Positions 1-12,706 of a stretch of 55,944 bases of DNA are shown here, in pieces (the stretch's first letter is position 1; every line of letters starts with the position of its first letter). The stretch lies in the NCBI GenBank assembly GCA_013365325.1, contig JABVXV010000377.1, positions 1 through 55,944 on the forward strand. Reading direction: 5' to 3'. Origin of the DNA: Dipetalonema caudispina (taxonomy: Eukaryota > Nematoda > Chromadorea > Rhabditida > Onchocercidae). A model generated the notes under the pieces. That model had not been told where the DNA came from. It was given only the letters and a program-made list of their open reading frames with translations, and ran no database searches. A program made the position numbers and the translations under genes.

Positions 1-321
1 AATATTTTTCATTTATGATTTTAACATTGCTATCAGGTTTTATTGTAGCACAATTAATTGTTATTTGCCATATAAATACTCATTGTTGTTATGATGATGA
101 TGATGTCAATATTTTTCATTTATGATTTTAACATTGCTATCAGGTTTTATTGTAGCACAATTAATTGTTATTTGCCATATAAATACTCATTGTTGTTATG
201 ATGATGATGATGTCAATATTTTTCATTTGTGATTTTAACATTGCTATCAGGTTTTATTGTAGCACAATTAATTGTTATTTGCCATATAAATACTCATTGT
301 TGTTATGATGATGATGATGTC
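1..321. repeat. 107-bp tandem repeat array (3 full copies)
   Basis: Three complete copies start at 1, 108 and 215, each 107 bp. Copies 1 and 2 look identical and copy 3 differs by one base (tatgat to tgtgat). Each unit ends in a short (ATG)n-like run, ATGATGATGATGATGTC. The array reaches the left window edge, so its full length is unknown. No reading frame or encoded product is apparent. Confidence 0.97.
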
Positions 322-470
322 AATATTTTTCATTTACGATTTTGACAATATTATTGGTTTTAATTGTGCTACAATAAGTGCTAATTAATATCGTCGTATT
401 ACGATAATGTCAGTATTCTCCACTTATAATTTTAATGATTTCATCAATTTTAGTTTTAATAAAATGAAAA
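322..470. repeat. Decayed copies at the edge of the 107-bp array
   Basis: A fourth unit (322-411) begins with the same AATATTTTTCATTTA start and ends with a GATAATGTC remnant, but it is only 90 bp and heavily substituted. A weaker fifth start follows at 412 (AGTATTCTCCACTTATAATT). Homology fades out after about 470. This is the usual pattern at the edge of a satellite-like array, where copies escape homogenisation. Confidence 0.7.
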
Positions 471-3400
471 GTATCAATTTTGTACATTTATAATAGTAGT
501 AACCCTATTATCTTTATGTTACATGTATATATACAGATTTGTTGGTAATGTAAAATATTATCATATTTTTCTCATCTATGTTTTTTTTTTTTTTTTTTAA
601 ACTGAAAAACTATCTTATAATTTAAAAAGAAAAAATAAAGAGTTGTAAAACACTCCATTCCAAAAAAATTGAAAAATTTTGCCAACAAGGAAGCAATAAA
701 TTTTTGAATTTCATTAAAAAAAAATTATGCCAAAAAAATACCTCATGCATCTATTTTTATATTGCATTTGATTTTTTATTCTTCTTTTTAATTTGCCAAT
801 TTAAAAAAAAAAAAACTCCTGAAAAAGTTAACAAAATTTAAATGACAATGATATTGTTTAGAATTAACCATATATCCTCAAACATCACTTCCTTTTCATG
901 CACTCGCTGATAAGTTTAACAAAAAAAAAAAAAAAAAATTTAAATGATACAGACTTCCAGAAATTTACCCTTCTCGATTTGCTCGATATCTATCAATTTT
1001 AAAACTGAAATAAACCTCTCCAGCTGCAATTCCCTATTATTTTATAGCAAAAATTTTCACTCGAAAAAAATCAGAAGTATCAAAGGAAAAAAATTACGAA
1101 GCCACCAATTTAACAAGATAAAATCAGGAATACTATTCTGCATGCTTTAAAATAATTTCCGGAAAATGTTGCAATTATTTCTGGAAAACTTGCAAAAAAG
1201 ATTCGATAACAATAATCGTTTAACACAGTTAGCTGAAGAGATTAAATTAGATTAAATCAGACACGATCGAATTTATTATTCAAACCATATTCATTGTTTT
1301 TTTCCCTCGTGAAATTAAATCAAAATAAGTTAAGGAAAAAAAAGCAATCTTTTTTTCTCGTGCTACACCTTTCTTTTTTTTCTCGCATAAATTATTTTCA
1401 ATCTGTAAATTGAAAATGTAAACAAACAGGAAAATTGACGAACAAACGATTATCAAACAAAATAATTTACTTTCAAATAAAATATAATGAATTTCTTTTA
1501 TTCCTTACTTCCTAGAATTATGTCATTAGTTTGTAATGAACAACTTGTCTCAATTTGAAAAAAATAAAAAAAAAGTTTCAGCTGATATTATAAATAAATT
1601 ATAAGCAAGCTGAAATGCATAAGTTCACAAAAGTGTTTATTAAAATTTCATGAAGAAAGCAGCACCTTAATAAATTAATCATGCCTTAGAGGTTCCTCTC
1701 TCACATGTCCATACTATCTCATTACCATCATTTCTTTCAATTGAAAATAAAAAAAGAAATGCCATATCTTAAATTCTGCTATTCTCCCTCCTGTCATTTA
1801 TTAGGTAAAGTTCAGTTATCAAATGATTCGTAAACCTGAAAAATTGATAAGAACTATTCCTATCCTCAAATAATAGTCATCCATTACAAAAGTTTTTAAA
1901 TGATAAAAATTTGGAACGAATAAAACGAAAACTTTCAGGCCATATTTGGGTAAAAAAAAAAGGAAGCAAAGAAATATAGGTTGGCTCATTTGTATCATTT
2001 ATATATAAGATTATCATTGAAATTCCGATTGGTCAATGATAGTCTTCAAGAATTTCTCTACTAATTTACTGTGAATAAATGATGATATTTTCAAAGTGTT
2101 ATGCATTAATAACCAATCATATGTCGATGTTTAATATCAAAATTTACATTTAATTTTTATCCTTAGTTAAATTGATGGCAAATTTCAGTTGAGCCATAAA
2201 ATTTGTGTTAGGAAAGTGATTGAACGAATACTGCCCACTCAATTAATATATTGATGACCTCATACTTTATTAAATAGGGAATAAGTCGGAGTATAATCAT
2301 AATTTTTAGCGAAGATAATCCTTGAGAAAATCTTTCTTTTTGAACAATTATTTTCCATTCCTTTATACGTAACGGGAACAAATCAATGTTTATAGTTTTT
2401 TTTTTTTTTTTTTTGAAGTCAAGGATTTCAACTAAGTGACCAAATTTTCATTCTTCATTAGATTAATCAAAATGATTTCTTGTTTACATATATTATACGA
2501 ATCATGCAATCATTGTTACTTTCTCTAAAATGCTCCTAACACATGCGATTGCTATCAAAATTATTCCAATCATGATAATTCATTATTACTATCGCTATAA
2601 TAGTGTAATAAAATCATGATAAATATGATGAATATAATAGAAACATACAAAATGATTGATTATAATATGAACACACTCACACATTTAAAAAAAAAATGGA
2701 CTACTGTACAACGAAAAAAAGACATTTTGAGCATTCGTTTCATGGTTTCCACTGTGCAACATTATTATTGTTCGTATTTTTTTTTCTAAGCAATAAACAT
2801 TACCTAACAAACGATAAACAAACAATATGAATATTAAACAGATGATAAATTGCGGAAGAAACATCAAACAAATTGTTTAATAAATAATAAATAGTATAAA
2901 CTATGGATCCAATGAGAAGATGCTTCGCTCACCGGGTAAAAGATAGGGAAAAAGGAAGGAATAATGTGGTAACAAGGTTGATAAACTTACAAGTGATAAT
3001 ATTCTAACAATCTCATTATCACTTGACTTATCACTTAAAATTATGATAAATAGTAATAACTCACCATCGGCTCACCAAAATCAAAACTTGATGCAATCGT
3101 AACTGTCAGAATGAGAATAGAGAAAGTACGAAAAATACTTTTGCTCATATTGCTTACCACAATCATCATCGACAGGATTACTCTAAAAATGATTGGAAAT
3201 GCAAGAACAGAAATTGCAGCCAAAGATAAGGAAGATTGGTACGCCCCTCGCAATTCAGAATGCTTAAGGATATTGCTCAGCTCCGCCTTCAAAAATATAT
3301 GCATCCCAATGATAGGAAAATTTGATCTATTAATTAATCTTTAACTGGAAAACATATTGTGATTGTTTGAAAGATTCAAACAAGTAGCAAATAACCGCTG

Positions 3401-4188
3401 ATTTTTTTAAATGAGGACTGTGGTTACAAGACTGCCTTGGGATTAAACACGAATACGGTCTAAAACCATAATAACAAAAAACTTGGACAATATCATCTGC
3501 TTGCTTTCCAGAACAAAAACTTATAGCCCAAGGGTATCTCGGACACAGTTAAGAACAGTATAACAGGAACATTATAAATCATTATTAAATTATCAACATA
3601 ACCATTTTTGAACAATCACAGCGATGAAATAGCAACTATTTAGCCTACATATCTTGGCAATAAGTTAGGCGTGTACAAAAAGAAAAAAAAAAACAATTGA
3701 AAAATCCAAGAAACATGAAGTTCGAAGTTCATTCGGAAGTCACTAAAAAGAAAATCCGATAATGTACTAATGAAAATTTAAAGACTAACATAACTATGAC
3801 AACGACAGTACCTGCGAGGTCTACAAGCAAATAACCACAATAAGAGAGTCTGTAATGCCGAAAAACGGAGGAATCGATAATGTATAAAATCTATGAAATT
3901 ATCATAACACAGAGTAACTGTATCATATGAGTTACCATATCATGATGGTACTAATTATTGGGATAGCTCTGGTGGTTTTAATAATCGAAGGATAAAAATA
4001 AATTTAAAGCATTATCTTATACTTTCAGATTGATGAAGAAATAGTTGGTAATTTGCTGAATCAAATCAAAACATTAGCACCAGGTTACAGATTATTAACT
4101 ATCTAAACACACTGAAAATTCCAAACAAGCGATCAGTGATGGATGGAGAAAGAAAGGATGAGACAGAAAATTTCCAGTTTAAGGGTCT
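471..4188. other. Intergenic, AT-rich; one possible exon
   Basis: No gene model could be built here. The stretch holds several long A/T runs (about 583-599, 919-937, 2396-2414). The short ORFs have no recognisable content. The only segment with protein-like sequence is on the minus strand near 3158-3304, listed separately. A possible poly(A) signal for the LRRFIP gene (ATTAAA, minus strand) lies at 3977-3982. Confidence 0.6.
3158..3304 (-). CDS. Possible isolated exon with membrane-like segments
   Basis: The minus-strand frame is open through this stretch and less AT-biased than its surroundings. It reads as a polar start (HIFLKAELSNILKHSELRGA) followed by a hydrophobic run (SLAAISVLAFPIIFRVILS). 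It ends at a good donor, GTG|GTAAGC, just below 3158. A second donor-like GTGAGT lies near 3060 if the exon is longer. The acceptor side is weak: a TTTTCCAG near 3345 is followed by stops in all frames, so only a poor TTAATAG acceptor would fit. No family was recognised. It could be an exon of a gene further left on the minus strand, a relic, or chance. Confidence 0.25.
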
Positions 4189-7100
4189 TCATAAAGGTCT
4201 TCGAGAGCCTGATAAACGTAATTTTTCAATTCTATTCTGCAAATGACGATTTGTCTCCTTGGCCTCGTCCAAAGCATTATCCTTATCACGAAGCTGCAAT
4301 AAACCTCGAGAATGTAACCAGTCATCATTATGAGCAATCATATTTTCATAACTATACTAATTCAAACTTGTCCAAGTCATTAAACAGCTCCCAGTTTTCC
4401 TTTGAATGCAACAAGGACTACGTGAGCGGAAACAGTACCGTACAGACAAAGAATAAAAATTAAAATCCTTTTTCACCTTTATTATTTGGGGCAGTAATTC
4501 TGCTACTCAGAAACCTTATTTGATTATAAAACTTGATCGAAAAACAGAGAGTATGTTTTCTCCCTACCTTCTTAGAAGTTACATTCAACATTTCTTTTTT
4601 TTTTTTGCTAACTGAAGAATTGGAAGTCCCGATCCAGATATGAAAAATGGAAGAACCATGCCCATGTGTTTTTTTTTTTTTTTTTTTTTTTTCATTACAA
4701 TGAATGCTACTAACATTTTGTACATTGGACAGACAGTACTGTATCACAATAAGGAATTATAAGCTACGATTATTCATGTAGTTTCGTTAATTTCAAACAT
4801 TCCTTTAATCAAATATATCAGATAATATTTGTTCTGCCATGCTAATTATTGGTCAAGAATAGTTCCATAAAGTTTCCACGTTCATCCGAAGAAATTCTTA
4901 TTGATTTTCATGCTGTTACATCCATCTGCTCTTAATTACTTATTCGCACACTCTTTGATTTCCGTTTATTTTCAAAGAAAAAGTTTCGAAATCAGTAATT
5001 ATTTACTTCCTATGTCGAAAATTAGGGAAAAATGTCCATATATACTTCCATTTTTCGACGTACAGTACACGTACAACATCTAGTGTTTGACCGATCAAAA
5101 ACCATGACAACCGCATTGTTCAACAACAGGATTTAAAGAAGCAGTAAGCAGATCGAAAGGCAACGGAATAACAGCTTGTCGCCTTTCTGTGTTAAGAAAA
5201 CAACATACCTCTTTTTTCAGCTGTCGATTTTGAGATTTTAATTCGATAAGCTCTTTTTCCGCTTGCTCAGCAGCTGCTTTATACCTTTTCATTTGCCCAT
5301 CTACACGTATCAGCTATAAAACAGATATATCCCAAATCATACACCATTTCAGATGATTTTGATGAGTCTACAAAAGCCTAATCTCTGAGCAAATCTCTTA
5401 CACATAAATTTAGTGGACAATAAATCGTGTTTTTTGAAAATTGCAGTATGGAAACTTACCTGTATCTTCCACTATAAGGATGATTCAGTGAGAAACAAAT
5501 CATTCAAAAAAGAAAAAAAATCCATTTTTAATTCAAAAATCACTAAGAACCAACATTGCCCTGATAATTCGTATTTTCACGTTCTGCTTCTTGTAGTTTA
5601 AATTTTATTTCCGCTAGCTGTTTAGCTGCATCTCCTGAAATGGTCCAAAACTAGTGGTTTAAGAGAAAAAACTGATATCAATAATTCAATCTATACGGAT
5701 TCTATTACTATGCTTTTGTTGCTGGATACGTCGCTATTTAGTGTCCCAAAAACTATTTCTAGTATTCCAGAATGCACATTATAATGTGTTGCAGTTAAAA
5801 TGAGGCATAGCAATACCCAGACATTGTTTTAAAACAGTCCTTGAAACTTTTGATGAAATTCATTATGCGAATTCGTCTGTTAAGAAATAACAATCGAAAC
5901 TACATTACCGCATAAGCAATTTTGAGAGATAAAAAAAAAAAAAAAAAATGATGCACACTTTGCAATTCATCACTGAGTATACCATTCTGCGCATTACTCA
6001 TAAGATCAGCACGAGTTGTTCTTCTAACATATAATGACTGTTCCGCTTCTTCTACTTGTTGACGCATTTTTTTATTCTGTAAAAATATAATGAACTGTGA
6101 AATGAATTAGAAGAAAAACGGTTTAAAACAATAAAGCTACACATGACATATTTCAGTAAGTGAAATAAATAATCACTGTCATTTTTGAGCAGTACACCTG
6201 ATTCTGGTAGTGATGCACAAAGTTTTATTTCGAATACTTACCACGTCAACTAATCTTTTCACTTTTTCGTCTATTGAGGAAGAACCAGGTACTGCTTTTT
6301 CAACAAGTGCAATTGTGGCTTGAGAAAATATCAGTGGAGTTGTTTGGCTGAAATACAGCAGTTTATATCAAACTTTGATCAAATTTAATGATGGTAATTA
6401 CGGGATTTCTCTAAAATTATATAATGGACCTACCAATCACAAATTAAACGATCAAAAAATTAACAAAACATTTTAGAAACAGATCTCATGACTAAATTAT
6501 TTTGGCTTTGAGCTAAGCTAATAAGACTTTTAAAAAACTTTGATATGAAGCTCCAAATTTTGCAGACAACTATAATGTTAAGAAGCACCGCAGACTAATC
6601 AGTAACAGGACACAGAAATAACCAAAGAATGAAATGAATGCCTTTCACCGAGTCACGAAACGCTGCATCCTAAAATTAAAGATCAAAACCTAACAAAGCA
6701 GGATTCTTCAAATTAATTTTTCCCATTACGCATGAAATATCATAACTAGTGAAAAACAAAAATTAGCAACGACTCCAGCAGCTACCTAATGCATATTTAA
6801 TTCGTAGTTTATTTAATATGTCACTCCATTTTTTTATTGAAATTCCCTCGCCGCTTGCTCGTCTTCCAGCTTTGCCACCTATACTTACAACTTTTATCTC
6901 TACATATATACATATATAAGAGAAAGGTTTTTCGATCTTAAAATGTCTTCCAAAGAAATCTCCAGGTCGTCCCAATTTTTCGTAACAAAAGATTAGTCAA
7001 CCTAAGTGACCGTACAAAGAGAGAGACCCAACAACGGAACTGCTATTTTGCAACATCACCAAATTCACACAATAATCTTTAAAGTAAGCAGCCTTCCTGG

Positions 7101-10100
7101 ACATAACACCCCTTATCAAAAAAAAAAATTTGGATCATTAGCAAATGTTTGATTGACGCTAGTGTGTACAATTATCTCTTTGCAAATTGCAAAGTACATT
7201 CTCAATGAATAAGTCAATTTCATCTTGCCTCGTGATATCACGTTGGAAGAAATGGCATAAATTTCATGCTGGAAGTGTTTGTTTGCTGTCGATTTTCAAA
7301 ATCCTTTACTACAATCTCAACCATAAGAAAGAAAGTGGAGAGTTTGACTCAAAAATTGAAGTGATTGTGATTAATTACAAAAGAAATCAGTGTCTTCCTC
7401 CTTTATCAGGTCTTGCGCATAAATCCAAACGATCCAAGAACAAGATTTTCTTTTTCCTCATCGACGTTTACTATGAATACTCAAGTTCAATGAGAGATGT
7501 TATCTTTAAACCTGTGAATAGAAAAGTTCGAACTAGCTCAGCTTGTTATGGAGAGTTTTTCAATGTACGTAATTTTGTAAATTTTTTGAATTTCCCAAGT
7601 ATATTTCAGCTAATTTTTGCATAGCTTCTCTAAAATTTCATCTTCTTTTACACACAAAGATAACGCAAAAGTCTTCCAAGAAATTGTCCACATAGTCCTT
7701 CCTCCCAGCCCAAGTACTGGGTGTCTAATTTCGTTATAAAAATAAGCATGGGGGAATTACAGCCCATCTCTGAGAAGCCCGGTACTTTAGAACAGTCCCA
7801 ATATGGCAAAAAAAGTGTCATTGAATGAATGCTAAAAAAAAAAACATGATTATGATGAATCCTTAGATAAACAGCGAGTGTAGTGAACTTCTAAGTGATG
7901 AAGTTTTTTCTTTTTCTTTTTTTTTTTATTTTTTTTTTTCTTAGTAAAATTAAAAAAAGAAGCCACCGAAGACAATGAAACATCGAAAAGCATTTTAACG
8001 CTGAAGTTGAGTAAATCCGGAAATTATGAAATCATTAGCTGAATGAATCAGTGATTTTACCGATCTTATCATCAAGGACTACAGCAGAGGTTCTATCTTT
8101 GCTTTACTTATATTATGGATTGCTTTACTTATATTATGGAAAGATAATGAATCACATCTTCAAAAATCACTTCCCTCAGCTCAAAGAGTTAGCCTCGTAA
8201 CGAGAAATTTGTAAAAAGCTATTGTACTTCGAATTTTAAAATGTAGTAATAAAATCTAGGAAAAATAACTTACATATTATCTATGCCATTCATCAGTACA
8301 TCGTCTGATTTTTCTTGTTCCACCAAAACTAACCCGTTTTCCTAAATAAACTAATTAATTCCAGTCTGTTTTAAGAGTCTGGTAAACAAGGTCAAACATC
8401 ATTCAGAAGACAGAAATTGAATAGTGGACAATTCATATGCAAATTGTTTTCTTAAACTGCTGTATTTTTCTCTTGCCTTTTAAAAAATAAATAAATGTAG
8501 AAATAGAACTTAACTGATTCGTAGCGGATACGATTCAGAAGAGCCCATAGCTACTGAAGTATACTTCAACAGCAGTTGTATTAAATGTAACCTTACAAAC
8601 ATAGCTACCTATGTAATTATATAGCTACCTGTATAATTTGGTCGCGCTGCGCTATTTCGGATCGTAACGCTGCATGTTGAGCATTCAGACCATCAACTGT
8701 ACGTTTTAGCAGTCTCACTTCCTAAATTATTTGATCACAGTTCATGAGCAAATTATAATCTTTAACATAAATGTATTTTATGTTTCGAATCTTTCAAATG
8801 AATCTTAACTGAAATCGATTTCTATTTTACTTTTAACTGTTATCGAATATTTGAAACTTTGGTATGTAAAAGATCAAATACTCAGTACTTCTATGTTCAG
8901 GCATATTATGTGCATGTATAATGAAAATTATGAAGTCCAAGGAAGTTTGTCATTCCATACCCCTAGCGTCAATTCGTCAACAGACCACTGAGATCCGTTA
9001 ACTTTGATGGAAAATGATTATTAAGTAAAATAAAATGAATAGCACTCAACGAATTCAACCCACGTAGGGCAAAAGTAACTAACAGTAGCTAGATCTCGAG
9101 ATTCTCGATTGGCTTGTGATAAGAGTTGCTCTTTTTCTTCCATATCATCTTTTAATAGATCAATTTCATACAGTAAGGCTGATTTCTCGTTATCTAGTTG
9201 GGAATACATGAACATAGCTCGTTGAAACTTGTTTTGTAATTCGCTTACTTTCTCCTTAAAATTTCAACTACAGAGAAATCCTCAATATAAAACAGTCAGT
9301 TTTGTTTTCAAGTCCATTCAAAAATCTGTAACGACAGATAAACAGCATGCAGAAAACGGAGGTTATCTGGTAATTCATTTCAGTAAATCGCAAGCTAAAC
9401 TGCTACCTACAGAAAGGCTGAAAAATTGAAATAAAAACCTTCAGAGCAGCCCGCTCCAACGCCTTGCTATCTCTGGACGGTGTACCGCCTCGAGATGTTG
9501 ATGTTGTCGGAATGCTGTCTTTCTAAATCATGCCAAACACATGCATATATTAGTAATAAATAAAATAGAAAAACTAAGCAAAAATTCAGTACGTAAAGAT
9601 AAAAGGAGTTAAGGAGTGAATCTTACAGATAGGAATCTCAGAACAGTAACTCGACATACTGTCCCTGAATTGCGACAAGGGCAAAAATCTGACAAACCAT
9701 GCATGGATCACTTTCACTATGACGGGTGTAAAATTCATTTTAACCCATCTCCCGATCAAAGTTAAAAAACGGTCTGCGAGGGAGCAGTAAAAATTGTGTA
9801 TGAAATTTAAAGTTGATTGCGACCTGAGGTAATAGATATTATTTTGTGTTTTAAGCTAACAGATAAATGAACAGAGGTAGCAGTCACAACACACAAATAA
9901 TACTAGATACTCACCAATAAATGAAATGTATAGAAGCAATAGGATCGTAGTATGAATACTGACGCACGTAATTAATACGTATGTAGTAAATAAGATTTAA
10001 AAATGAAGACTCAGTTTGAAAATATGTAATGTAATCAAAAGACAAACAACAGTTATCAAAAGCTGGACAAGATACCAGAATAGTAGTCCTTCAGCAATAT

Positions 10101-12702
10101 GATAACAAAACTGAAGATATCCTATGATTAAAGTAAAATTACTTCTCCCAGCTTCTATAGAACAAATAAATAAATACAAGCAAAGGTAACTTTAAAAAGA
10201 GCTTCGCATGCAGTTACAATTATCAAGAAACAGAATAAGTCATAATTTGCTAAGATGAGAACATTCTAAATTAGTAATTCTGTTCCAACACATTATAGTT
10301 TTTTTCAAGTTCCGTAAAAAGATATATATTCAGTATAACTTCAATCAGATAATTTGTAACAGACAACGTTAATACTGAAAAAACATTCAGTACAGAATAG
10401 GATGTATTAAGATTAAATTAGGCTCTATAATCTTGTAGGATGTCTCTGAACGCAAATCCGGATGAATCATAAAGCGCTAAAGTAGAAATAAGCAGAGAAA
10501 GCGCAAAGACAAATACCTAATAAGAATTTTTGAAATACAAGAAAAAAAGACTTACAACGCCCTCTTCATCTCCTTTGCAACCATCTGTTTCGGCCTGTAA
10601 AATATTAAAAACAAGGACAGAGCATTAGACCGATGAAATTTTTAGCTGCCATATTGTCTCTTCTCAGAGTTTAACTTTATTTCGGCATTTATTTTTCAAA
10701 TAGATTTTGCAAGCTTTAAAACCGGTCTAAGAAATTTCGACTAAATAAAGCTTGAATGAATAAACGAAATATTTGAGACAACAGCATCTTGTAGAATGTT
10801 TTTTTTTTTTAGAATAATAAATGATTGCAACGGAAACATAGAGTTTCAAGCAATTTAATAAATTGAAAATCTTGCTCCTGTATAAATAATTTCTCCTCCA
10901 TAGCCACGTACTAAGCGCAGCACGGAATGAAATGTACGGTTAAAATTAAGCCGAAATCATGGTAAATTTACCAAAGACATCCTGTGACAATGCCGCTGAC
11001 GATTTCGCATTTCTCTAAATGCTTTTGATGCTGTCAAATTATAATTAATTTCTATCCCAAAATTAGTAAATGCAACAAGTAGTATGCGCTACATCAAATT
11101 TACATGTTTTGGAAAGTCGAGGAAAATGATCAATGTAATGGAAATACGAACCGTTGTGGTAGCAAGAGCACCACCAGCTTTACTCTTCCCTTTCCAACAT
11201 TTCTCCGCCCCAAGGTAGTACACAGGAACCAGTTTCGGGATAAATTATTGTTGTGGAGGGAAAAATGTTTAATAAAAACAATAAAAAATTTTTGTCATTT
11301 CTTTACACAGGATACATTCCACTGAAAGGCCTAACGACGAAAAATTAACCGTTCCTCTCTTTTCTCTTCCTTATTCATTGCCCTTTTTGAGGAGAGATGG
11401 GACTACAAGGATGCTTTGGAGTAAGGCAAACAAACAGCTTCGACTAAAAGTCTCTGGCAGAATAAAATCCCTCCACCATTTTTTTGATAATTTCTCAGAA
11501 TCTTTTATCCTTTAAATCATTCCCTTTTAATTAGCTTATTGTTTTATTGATTTCTACCAGGTCGTCAACAGTTTTTGCTTTTCTTCATCAATGCCTACCT
11601 TAATGAATATATCTTTCTAAGGTGGTTATTTATGCTGATACATAAAATACTAAAACAGCAATATCCTCCAGAGACTTTGAAGAAATTCAGCTTGTTTCGT
11701 GTACCACCTTACCTCCCAGTTATTTATATAACAATATATCGATAATTTATATAATATTATATCGATTAGTAACGATAGTGTTGATGGTTAAAATAGTAAT
11801 AACGATAATAATAATAATAATGGTAATGATAATAACAACAATAGTGGTAACAATAATAACAATAGTAACAATAATAATAATATTAGTAATAGTAGTAATA
11901 ATAATAATAATAATAATGATAATAATAATAATAATAATAATGATAATAATAATAACAATAATAATAATAATAGTAATAATAGCAATAATCATGGTAATAA
12001 GTACTGATAATAAATGAAATATGATGTTACCTCTCGATACTGCTTTTCGAGTTGTTCCAAACGTATCTGACGCGCTTCTTCACGAGCCTGCCTTTTACGA
12101 GTCAACCGTTCTTCTGCCTGCAAGAATGCATAATTTTTTTGTAATATATATGACACATATGCAATTCCTCAGATAGGCTCATCTAAGAATCAATGATTTG
12201 TAAGAGTCCATCTGTTTTTATAATTTCTAATTTAAACTTCACTGGATTTAAACCTAACAGTCGTAACACCCATAGCGCTCCTTCTACTTTAGCTTGTATA
12301 TTAGAAAAGGCTTGAGCAGTGCGTTCTCTTTGTTGAAAAATGAACCAAATAAAACAAAGGCCAAAATATATCCAATCAAAAGGGAAAATGAATGGAAAGC
12401 GGCGCCTTATCAAGTTTTTAACAATGCATTTTAGATCTAACTTAAGAGATCGAAATTCAGTAAAAATTTCTCGGGAGTTGAAATTTACATAATAAATGTT
12501 AACACCATTAGAAATTTAAATCTTTTCATTTTAAATAACTCCTTTCTTCAGATCATCATTTCCGATATGATGGCACGACAATTATGGTCGAGTATACAAT
12601 TCAAGAGACGCTTACATTCCGAGAAATCCGGTCAAGTACTTGTTCTTCGGCCGTTTGTCGACTTACCGCACGTCTCCTACCTCCACCGTAGTTAACACTC
12701 AT
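4189..12702 (-). CDS. LRRFIP: LRRFIP (Flightless-1-interacting) coiled-coil protein, 12 exons, 372 aa
   Basis: Exons in transcript order: 12616-12702, 12031-12117, 10556-10594, 9439-9522, 9084-9254, 8629-8721, 8274-8341, 6242-6347, 5983-6076, 5555-5634, 5209-5313, 4189-4293. All phases agree (1119 nt). The start [20 protein letters not shown] and exon 2 ([20 protein letters not shown]) match the basic LRRFIP N-terminal motif. Exon 5 has the conserved [19 protein letters not shown] stretch. The last exons ([16 protein letters not shown], then [19 protein letters not shown]) match the LRRFIP C-terminal coil. Family members bind the LRR region of Flightless-1 and act as cytoplasmic scaffolds in actin, Wnt or innate signalling; that role is inferred from homology. 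Most of residues ~120-365 is predicted coiled coil. The ATG lies one base after a splice acceptor. A perfect LRRFIP1 or LRRFIP2 assignment is not possible. Confidence 0.93.
7187..7624 (+). other. Unexplained 145-codon ORF, antisense inside an LRRFIP intron
   Basis: This is an ATG-initiated open frame of 145 codons on the plus strand, inside the minus-strand LRRFIP intron 6348-8273. The product is Lys/Phe/Ser-rich and basic (for example [20 protein letters not shown] near residue 80) with no signal peptide or known motif that I can see. It has no clear flanking splice sites, and the opposite strand is closed. I do not recognise it. It is long for DNA this AT-rich, but it may still be chance. 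Confidence 0.2.
8101..8141. repeat. 21-bp tandem duplication in an LRRFIP intron
   Basis: GCTTTACTTATATTATGGATT (8101-8121) is repeated at once as GCTTTACTTATATTATGGA. It is an intronic duplication with no visible function. Confidence 0.85.
11780..12015. repeat. Imperfect AAT/AAC/GAT trinucleotide tract
   Basis: About 235 bp of degenerate trinucleotide repeat (mostly AAT, with AAC, AGT, GGT and GAT variants) lies in the LRRFIP intron between exons 2 and 3. It ends only about 16 bp from the exon 12031-12117 donor. It makes spurious poly-Ile and poly-Leu ORFs on both strands. Confidence 0.95.
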
Positions 12703-12706
12703 CCTG
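12703..12706 (-). promoter_or_regulatory. Splice acceptor just before the LRRFIP start (likely spliced-leader site)
   Basis: On the minus strand CATCTACAG is followed by one base and then the ATG. In nematodes an acceptor this close to the start with no upstream coding exon usually receives the spliced leader. A cis-spliced 5' UTR exon cannot be excluded. Confidence 0.5.

Noticed and set aside
1..321. CRISPR-like array
   Set aside because: The whole 107-bp unit is repeated with no unique spacers, and the context is eukaryotic.
3111..3344. Plus-strand ORF of 77 codons
   Set aside because: It mirrors the minus-strand exon candidate and reads less like protein; no splice sites or homology support it.
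4143..4463. Plus-strand ORF of 106 codons
   Set aside because: It lies antisense over the last LRRFIP exon (4189-4293), whose minus-strand frame matches the LRRFIP tail; the plus frame has no recognisable content.
11104..11325. Extra LRRFIP exon or plus-strand gene near 11.15 kb
   Set aside because: A GC-richer patch is present, and a minus-strand reading ([13 protein letters not shown] before GTTCGT) is conceivable. No proper acceptor was found and the model joins without it.
11747..12017. Three overlapping poly-Ile/poly-Leu ORFs
   Set aside because: They are translations of the AAT-rich trinucleotide tract on both strands.
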